Source: Sphacelaria rigidula (Eukaryota; Phaeophyceae; Sphacelariales). From it: a DNA stretch of 22,520 bases. The notes under the pieces were generated by a model, which worked only from the letters and a program-made list of their open reading frames with translations, did no database searches and was not told the origin of the DNA. Location: NCBI GenBank assembly GCA_964200075.2, contig CAXNAA020000329.1, positions 1 to 22,520 on the forward strand, in the 5' to 3' direction. Made by a program: the position numbers and the translations under genes. Shown here piece after piece: positions 9,184 through 18,100 of the stretch (positions within the stretch are counted from its first letter, which is position 1; the number at the start of each line of letters is the position of its first letter).

Positions 9184-12100
9184 GTAACATGGCTTGGTAC
9201 TCTACGACAGGCTCTAGGCGGTGAGGTTGAGTGATTTTTGGGTGCGGGTTTGCTGGCGTGCCTTCAGGGGGTGTTGGGTCTGTTCTTCACGCGACAAATA
9301 TATGATTAGTCGTCGTGTGCACCTCCTCGGGGTTCGACGTCACTTGAATGAGCCACCTGTGCGCTCACTCCGCGAATACATACAACTATCTCCTGTTCGA
9401 TTCCCTTGACTCGTCTTTGTCTCCGAAGGTATGAGGTTGGAGCAAACGAAGTTGACGGCGATGGAGACAGCGCATGTGGCGAGGAGTTCCCATCCGAACT
9501 GACCATGTGAGTAAGCCTGTTCCTAGCATGATAACTCGTCCTTCCGACACTTGGTGGTTGAACTGGAGTCGTCGTGAAAGTGCGCCTGTGAAGGAACTGG
9601 TGTTTTGAAAATATTGCAGCCAATACAAGCACCATTGAGCACCAGCACGACCATCAGTGAAATATGCTTTTTGTCGTCGGTGAACCATCGACTGGGCAAG
9701 CGAGATGAGGATCGCTGGCGCTGTGTCGTCAACATGCGTAGGTGTATCGCGTTTGCTATGACGCTTCGGTGCGTTGTTCAACACCACACCTCACCCGCTA
9801 AACGTGACTCAGGGTCAAGGAAACGCGCGAGGCAGTGCCTAAGGAGACTGATCGCCTTCGAAAGCAGCTGGAAAAGGCTAAGGACTCTAGGAAGGTCATG
9901 GCACAACAGCACGATGATACGCTGGCGGCCCTGGAGCGTGCTAAAGAGGTGTATATTTTCGCGTTCACCGTACAGGGGTATGTTGACCTTGAAGAGGTAC
10001 CAGCACGCACCGATTCGACCACTTACCAAATGAGGTAGCCCCGATTCCGTCGCCCGAGTATCTTGAATGGCGACCTGTTTGAAATATTTGAAACTTGGTT
10101 GATTATAGCAAGTGGTACGGTTCGATGTTCCCAAGTAGCCGCTGGCTCATGAATGGCGTCTCGACATTCTTCATCATACCCCGGTCAGCAGAAAATGCAC
10201 TGTAGCAATAACCGTTCAAGAGGAATTTCTCATTTGCCTGGCTCCTCCTCGAACATATGAAACCTCTATCCTCAGGATGTGGAAGAAAAGATCGACTTGG
10301 TCACTGAGGAATTGCGACAGGAGCGACGGCGCTTGAAGAACGTTGTGCTCGAGCGAGATAAAAGCGAGAAGATTACTTCCAAGCTCAGAGAGACGATCCT
10401 ACAGCTTGAGGCAAAGCTTGACGAGGGGACAGAAAAAGCAGGTGAGAGTATACGTACATCGATACTGCTCCGCTGAGTCATGCACGCCACATACGTAATA
10501 CTCCCCATGGTGGTGATTGTGACAAATCGTGGACCACAACGCTTTTCCCCTGTACAGGGCACATTGCACGCTGTCGAATGCCACCTTCGGCGTGTAGTCG
10601 ATGAGCACGGCCTGCGAAGCCGCGAGCTGAGCATGAAACTTGTGCGCTATGGCAAAGTATCATGATCCCATACCGCACCCTTGTACGTGTTCTGCACACC
10701 GTTGAACGTCGCTTGGTTACAATACCCCACCCCGCTTTTGCAACTTTGTCTGACTGTTAGGGGAACTTTCTTGTTCGTTGGACGATCTTCGCGAGGAGGC
10801 TGCGTCATACAAGCGTGAACTTGCCAAGGCTAATGCACGAGCGGTGTGTGCATAATGTTACGAAGCGAGGCTTTCTTCCACAGCACGCCTACAATTTGAG
10901 TCGTACGCAAGCAACATTATTTGCGGCGTAGCCGAACCCGGCTTGTTGTTGAGGTGGCACACATCACTCGCAGACCGTAATTGATCTAGTTTACTACACT
11001 CACCGCTGGTTGATCAGCACGTCATGCATGGCTTCTGGTACTTGCTATTGGTGGCTGTACATAGCGTAGTGTCAAGCGCTAACTCGATCAATATGTACGT
11101 CCCAACATAGTGTGAGGGGGCTTGCCGATCGCGAAACGCATCTTTGAGAGCGTGCCGTGACCCCGCTCCAGGAGGAAACGTGTACCCTCGTGAGTAACGT
11201 ATATGTCGTTTTCAATTTTCTCAACCGCGGTGCTACGGTGCCGTGCAGCGTGCCCGAACGTTATTGCGACGGATGTCGGAGAATCACTCAAAACGATGAT
11301 TCGGCAACTGAGCGTTTTGCGTTGGTGCCAAAGCACTTCGGAATAACGATGTGAGTGTATGCGTTCTTCCAGGATCCTACTCGCCCTGCTGAAGTCTACA
11401 CCCGATTCGACCGTGGACAGAGAGGGTGGAAGCTCGAAGGCTCACCCCAGCAGCGTTGCTTGCCACTCTGTACACGTTATTTCCGTGAAGGACCTTGACG
11501 TGGAACGGCGTGACCAGGAGCTCCAGCAACGATGGGCCGAGGCGACTCGACAGTCGAAGCACAAGTAAGACATGCATCAGGCACACGGCGGAAGAAGTTA
11601 TCAAGATTTCCTCGCCAGTAGCATCGCACATGAAAATTCAGGAAGAACTGCAGCCTCTGTTCGGTTCTTTTCCCCTCACAAAACCCCGGCGATTTATTTC
11701 AGAAATATATTAGAGTATCCCGTGGTCTCAAGGAACAAACCCATCTCTCCTCCAATACGGCACACGCCTTACATCTTGGCACGGGTCGGACGAATAAATG
11801 ATTCGTGCGGAAATTACTTGATTTTAGTGTAATTGATTCGTAACGTATATCGACAGTAGGATGGAACCCAGCGTACACAGCTGCCACGTTGATCCATGGC
11901 ACACACTTTCTCTGGCACGTACAATAGGAATGTCCAAGACAAACCGCAAGGTGAGTCGCGGTGAAGCTGATGGTTGGTGGCGGTTCCGTAATAAATTACC
12001 ACGTAGGAACGACAACCGTGCCTTCAGCGACAGCCTCGTCGGTACTGTCAGTACTGTTCATGGTGAAAAACAACTTGCGTGTCAAAGGACATACCCAAAC

Positions 12101-15100
12101 CGCATGCCTCCATCGGTCTACAGACTTTATGAAGCAAAGGATGACATCCCCCGAGGCAACACCAATAATCCGAACAACGAGCTCTAAATACTCTAATAAA
12201 GTATAAAAAACTTGGAAAGCGTGATGGCTAGATATGATGGAAAAACTATAAAAATGCGCTGTATACGAATCGGATCATATCCGCTAGCGAAGTGTTCGTT
12301 GAGTATGTCATCCACCAGCCGGTGCAGGTGAAGGGCTCCCATAGCGCTATTCCGCAGGGTTGGGGGGTACTCATTCATTGACCGCATGGCGCGCAGAACG
12401 CTATGTACGTTTTTCTATGGGATATTGCGTCCGTAATCCCTCCCTCGGTGCTTTCGACAGTCGTAGACAGTCGTAAACCATCGATGTTGCAGTAGATTTC
12501 AATGTCTTAGTTCGCGGTGGCGCAAAAAAGTGGTAGTCTATTTCATATCGTGTAACAATCCGAAAGCGGTGTACGGCATACGTTGGACTATTGCGTCAAC
12601 TCGGCAGAATGGACGATGTGCGGCGGTCACTTTTGGTGGAAAAGCAGGCTCTCAGCGCCGAGACCGAGCAAATTCGGGCCAAGATGGACTTTCAGGTGAT
12701 CTGTAGCAAACCTGTCTCTACCTTGAATTACTTTTGGCCTCTAGATATGGCCGCAGCGTGACGAGCCATACGCCTTCCTGTAGTACTTCTCCGGTAGGCA
12801 CTTGTTGATATGAAATGAACCTGTCACGTTTTCGCGAACACGTTGTAGTACGTATGCCCTGCGTAAGATTGTCATACTGTTCATGTGAGGAATTGTTCGC
12901 ACCTCCAGATAGGGCATCGTCCACCGGCAGCGGTAACCGTTTCGCGGCGCCACTGTCGGGAAGCTGACACCATAGCGACGGTTCTCTGGAATTTCAGGTG
13001 GATGAGAGGGTTCGAGAGGCGGTGGATGCGTACCAGCGACGCGAGAAAAAACTCGAGGAAGACCTTGATGCCCTCAGGTTAGACGTACTAGAGCATGTGT
13101 TGCAGTGGTACGTGTACATGCCAGAGATGGAGAGTGCTGAACCCGCGTTCAGGATCCGTGAATCGTGCGTTGATCAGGGTGAATGGGCAAGATGCTGATT
13201 TTATGATGGGCACACCTTTCGTGGGGAAATCCTTTCATCATTTGCCTCGCACCGCGAAATGATGAAGTCATGGAGTGATGTTGAGCGGGTGTCACTTTTT
13301 TCGTTTTTCACATCCTCGCACGGCTCGTCGTAGAGGGGGTCACGCACTTCTACATACTTTTTTCCCATGGGGACTGAGTGGTTCCATCTTTACGCCAGCC
13401 ACCTTGGGTAAACACGCACATGCAATCACGCTTAAGGTCGTGAGGACTGTTGTTCAAGGTTTGCTTAGTCCGTCTTTCCCTCCTTTTTGCTCCATGTGTA
13501 CTCCAACAGGAGGATAGGTGAAAAATACAAAGGAAAGCTAGCCCAGGCTAACAAAGATATGGCCGCCGCCAAAGCAGCTAGCAACGCAAGGTAGGCGCCT
13601 CTAGCTTCCATGAGACTCATTCACCGCCATAGGTGCTGGAAACGTTCATGGACGGCAACGTGCGATATTTGAACCATGTAACTGGCGCAATTTACTGACG
13701 CCAGGGTTACCGAGAGATGCTGATTAACGTCGTTGATTGCGTAGGTGTCACCTACTTAACGTGAAGAGATCACTGTCACTGAAAGTGCGGCATACGGGGC
13801 GCACTGAAGTAACTGTACACCAATATACCCCGGAGACTCGCGGTGCATAAACTTGCATGTGATAAACCCAACAGTGTCGAAAGGAGTGAAGAGCACAATC
13901 CTTGAGGTGCCACTCGAGTATGCGTTCTGGATCGTAATCATACGGCCGATCGTCTTGCAAACAGATTAGAACAGTGAGTACCTACTATACTCATCGGACA
14001 ATGTAAACCTGTCACCCGCAACATGTTACATGAAGACTGCCCGCATCAACTTGTGCTGCCAGGGTAGCATCAGAGGAGGATGCCCGCCGCAGCGACCTCT
14101 TCAAACAGATCGAGAAGCTGAGTCAGACTCTGCAAGAGGTAGGGAATGTTTGACGAGCTCGCAAGCCAGAGTTGGATACAATCAGCATGGGTGTTTACGC
14201 AAACGAGATGTAGCGGACGGTGCGCTTCAGTACACGATATGCCTACAGTATGACTTGTATTGCGGGGAGTGATTTCGGTGGGTGTGATGCCGTGATGCTT
14301 TTGTACAATTGGTTCGCAGACGCCGGCCGCTGCTGTTGCTCCGCAGGTGAACCTTCCCTCTTTCTGTTCACACCATCTCGGTCGTGAGATCGCTCAAAAT
14401 CTGCCGAAAGTGTAGGGATTTTGCGTTTGATTGCGATATCTCTTACATCGACCATCCCACTACTTCAAGGGTCGGACAAATCAATGATTCGTCTGGAAAT
14501 TACTTGGTTTAGTGTAAGTGATTCGAATCGCACGAATCAATCAATCCCTGGGCTTTGTTTTCAGCGTTGCAATCCAGGTACACGTAGCCTAGACACGTGG
14601 AATAGCGCAAAAGTTGCGTGGATACCCCTCGGACCAGCGGTCAACTTTTCTCTCCCTTTTGGGCAACCAGGCCGAAGAAATCGTGGGTTTGATGATTCGA
14701 ACCCGTGATGATTCGTCCTAACCGTACACTAGTTCAAATAGTCAAATGCTGCGTACTGTTGTACTGTACCGTGCATGCGCGATACAAAGACGATCTACCG
14801 ACGCAGCAGCACCGCGGCATGCCAACTTTGTCGCTATCGTGGGATGCTTGCTTCCATGGACCTACAAAAGAAGTACGTGTTAATTGTAGTGGGAGAGTCT
14901 TCACCCAATCTTGTGCTGCGCTGTCGCTCCCTGCAATAAGGCGGAAGCCCGATCGGACGCTCTCGCTGCTGACCTGACGGAAAAGAACAAGCTCATCTAC
15001 ACCTTGCCGGAACTGCAGCGAGCCACCGCAGATGTGAGTACTCTACTAGTGAGGTGCCATGCGTGTCCGAAGGTCTGCTTGCCGGGCATCCGTTTGTTCT

Positions 15101-18100
15101 GACAGCTTCAGTTGTGTTCGCATTCAGGTGGGATGCGCAGTTGCTGTGCCAAGTCTGCGCTCCGTGAGCATGTTTTCTCGGTGACGACCCCTCAACAACT
15201 CTTGCGGCATGCGGCACGGATATGCACTCCCTGATATACTGTATATATACGTTTGGCAGGCGAGGGAAGGATTACGCTCGGCAAATAATCGCTTCGACCA
15301 GGAGGTGATGCGCATGAACGCTGATGTGATCAATGCAGAAGGTGCCCTAGAGAAGCAAACAATGGAGTGCAAGTGAGCAATCATTTTCAGCATGCCATGG
15401 CAATGTTACATGCTCAGGGGATTGGTAATTTTTCATTCATAATTCAAGGTGTGGGCTATTTGATATCGTTACAAGCCCCAAACAAAATAACATCGCCACC
15501 ACTTGTCTTGGACAACATGGATCATCTCACTGAGAGGAATCTAGCTAACTTGTCCGATTAGCTTGGCTCCCCGGTCACGAGAGCGTAATCTCAAAGAGAA
15601 TCCATCCGAAAATGTATAGTTGTTGGAATTTTTCACTGGCCGCTTCCGGTTAGATTTTATTTCCTGACCGCTGTCGCAAACTCGGAGCCTAGGGAATCGG
15701 ACAAGTGAGTTAGACTCCTCACACTGACGTGATGAAATCTGCCCAAGACATGTGATAGCGGTATTTCTGTTTTGGGATCAAAAACGATATCGAGTAGCCC
15801 AGACGTAAACGCCTGAAACGAGAAAAGCTCAGCCCCCCAAGATGTGCTCGCACTTGACATGCAATCTGCCAAGGACGTGTTTTGTTCATATGGGCTGCAT
15901 TTCTCTACTACGGTGGTCACAAACACTCACCAACACTCACCAACACCCACCGGCCCACACATGGTGGTTCATGCCTGCGTGTTCACACAGAAAACTGGAG
16001 TCTACTCTCGATGATGCCGAAGCTCGGGTGTTGAAAGCGGAGACACTGGCTGCGGCCGAACGGAAAGAGGTTGGTTTCACGTACTGTGTTTCACTTTGTT
16101 GCTGCTGGAACACGGTAGAATTTCTCTGCCAAGGGTTTGCTACCGTCTTGACTTTGATATTGTTTGATATTGGCAGGTAGCCACCGCTGGCTCACGCAGT
16201 CTGCGTTCGTATGTGGTCAATCATCCCCTCGGTTTGTTGAGACTGTCGACCAAGTGCATGTTGATCAGGGAGAAATATAAGCATACCAAATGCAAGTCGA
16301 GCGTTAGGATTGTCAGTTTCTCCGAAACGAAATATCACCTTCACCCCAACCGAAATGCCGTTGTCTCCCCCCCCGGCACTCCGGGAGGAAAGATTCGACT
16401 TTCAGAATAAAAGAGACCATATTTGATGAAGTAGGCATTGCCTCAACATTGAAACCAGGTGATGTTCGTAGCTACATGTTGACGCCAAGCAACCACAATT
16501 ACTGAGGTCCAGTCGTTACCGATACCACACCAGAGCCGAGTAGTTACAGATATCACACCTGGACCAAGTTGCTTTTCACACCGCGGCCCTTGAGTACCTT
16601 CCCCACCGTGCAAGATTTATCACTTTGTGCGCGATTCAAGTCAGGAGGCACCAAGCACTGGAGGACAGCACTACGAATCTAAGGAGGCACGAAATTCGCT
16701 GGATACCACCGTTCCCCATTTCCCAAGACCTTCTTCCCCCAAATTCATCAAATGTCAAGTCGATTTCATATTACGGGTACGCTTGCCTCCACCATTCGTT
16801 GCCTTGAAAGAAATTGCACTCTAGGATTCCCACGGTCCCGTTCGCAAAGCTCTCTCATGGTCTCATGGTCTCATGGTCCAATGGTATACTATCGGCTTTA
16901 TCAACGACCACTGTCCTGAGCATTATTACACATATCACCGTTGTCGTTGTGGCAGGTGGTGCGCCTGTCAGAGGTAGCTTGTAGCACAGAGGCGTTGCTT
17001 ACCGAATCTCGATCTAAGGTGGAAGCCTTGAGCCGCCAGCTGAAGTACGCTCAACAGAGCTTGAATGCTTCGGAGGGGTTGGAACAAGACTTGAAGCGCC
17101 TGGGACGAGAGGCCGCGGAAATGAACGAAGAAGCAGACCGTAAATTGGCAGAGAAGCAGGTGTTACACCAATCGAGTTGTGTACATCATGGGTGGATTGT
17201 TCTCCTCAACGTCTTCACGTTTCCTTTGAGACTGTATTATCTCTGTGGTAGGTACACTTGGCGACACACGAAAACGGTGTCCCAGATCACTACGAAAACT
17301 GGAAATACTTGATAGATCCATTTCTCATCTGATACGTGACTTGCTTCCAGTTAGCTTCATCGATAGAAAGAGAGCAAGATCAACCCCGAAAGTCCGCGTT
17401 GCAACATATGAACTGCAGCGGGACAGACGAACGAGAACACCTTCAAGACACCAACACAATATATGATGTCTCACAATGCGAATCTTCCCTCGCCAAGGCC
17501 TTGCCTGATTCATATCGTGATTGTTACCTTAGATTCTTCTAGTAACAAGTGTACTGAAGCAGGAAGCATTCAAACAACAGCATTGCTGTTGGGTGATGGC
17601 AAATGAACCAGCATCGTGTTGTCTGTGCCGTGGGCACATGCAGTATGCAAGGCAGCAAGACAGCAAGCCTCCAATCGTGCCTGAGTCTTGACGTGTTAAT
17701 CACTACTTTAATGCGCGTCATATGTACTACACACCCGCACTTGCACGCGGGCTTGTTCGGCTCGTCGCTCATCCAGCAAGAGATCGAGTTGTGTCGAGAG
17801 CGGCTGGAAGAGGTCGATGCGGAGACGAGACACCTCAAGGGGAGCCTGGCAGAAGCGGAAGCACGTGCGCATCAGCAGAAGGTATGCCTACTAGCACGTA
17901 TCTCTATTACGCATTTATCGTGCGGAGGAGATAAACGGTTTGGGTTACCCCGCCGCGTCAAGCAGTTTCTTCGGATTTTTATACGCAGTCTGCGCACTCT
18001 TCTTGAGATGATAAAGATATGTGCTGCCATGTGTACCCTGCCGTGACTTCGTCGTCTGCAGGACGCTGCAGATCGTTATATGGAGCGAATTTCTTCTCTG

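Noticed and set aside
14694-14704. tRNA B-box-like GGGTTCGAATC on the minus strand
   Set aside because: The flanking bases cannot form a T-stem, and no A-box, anticodon arm or acceptor stem is present at the right distances.
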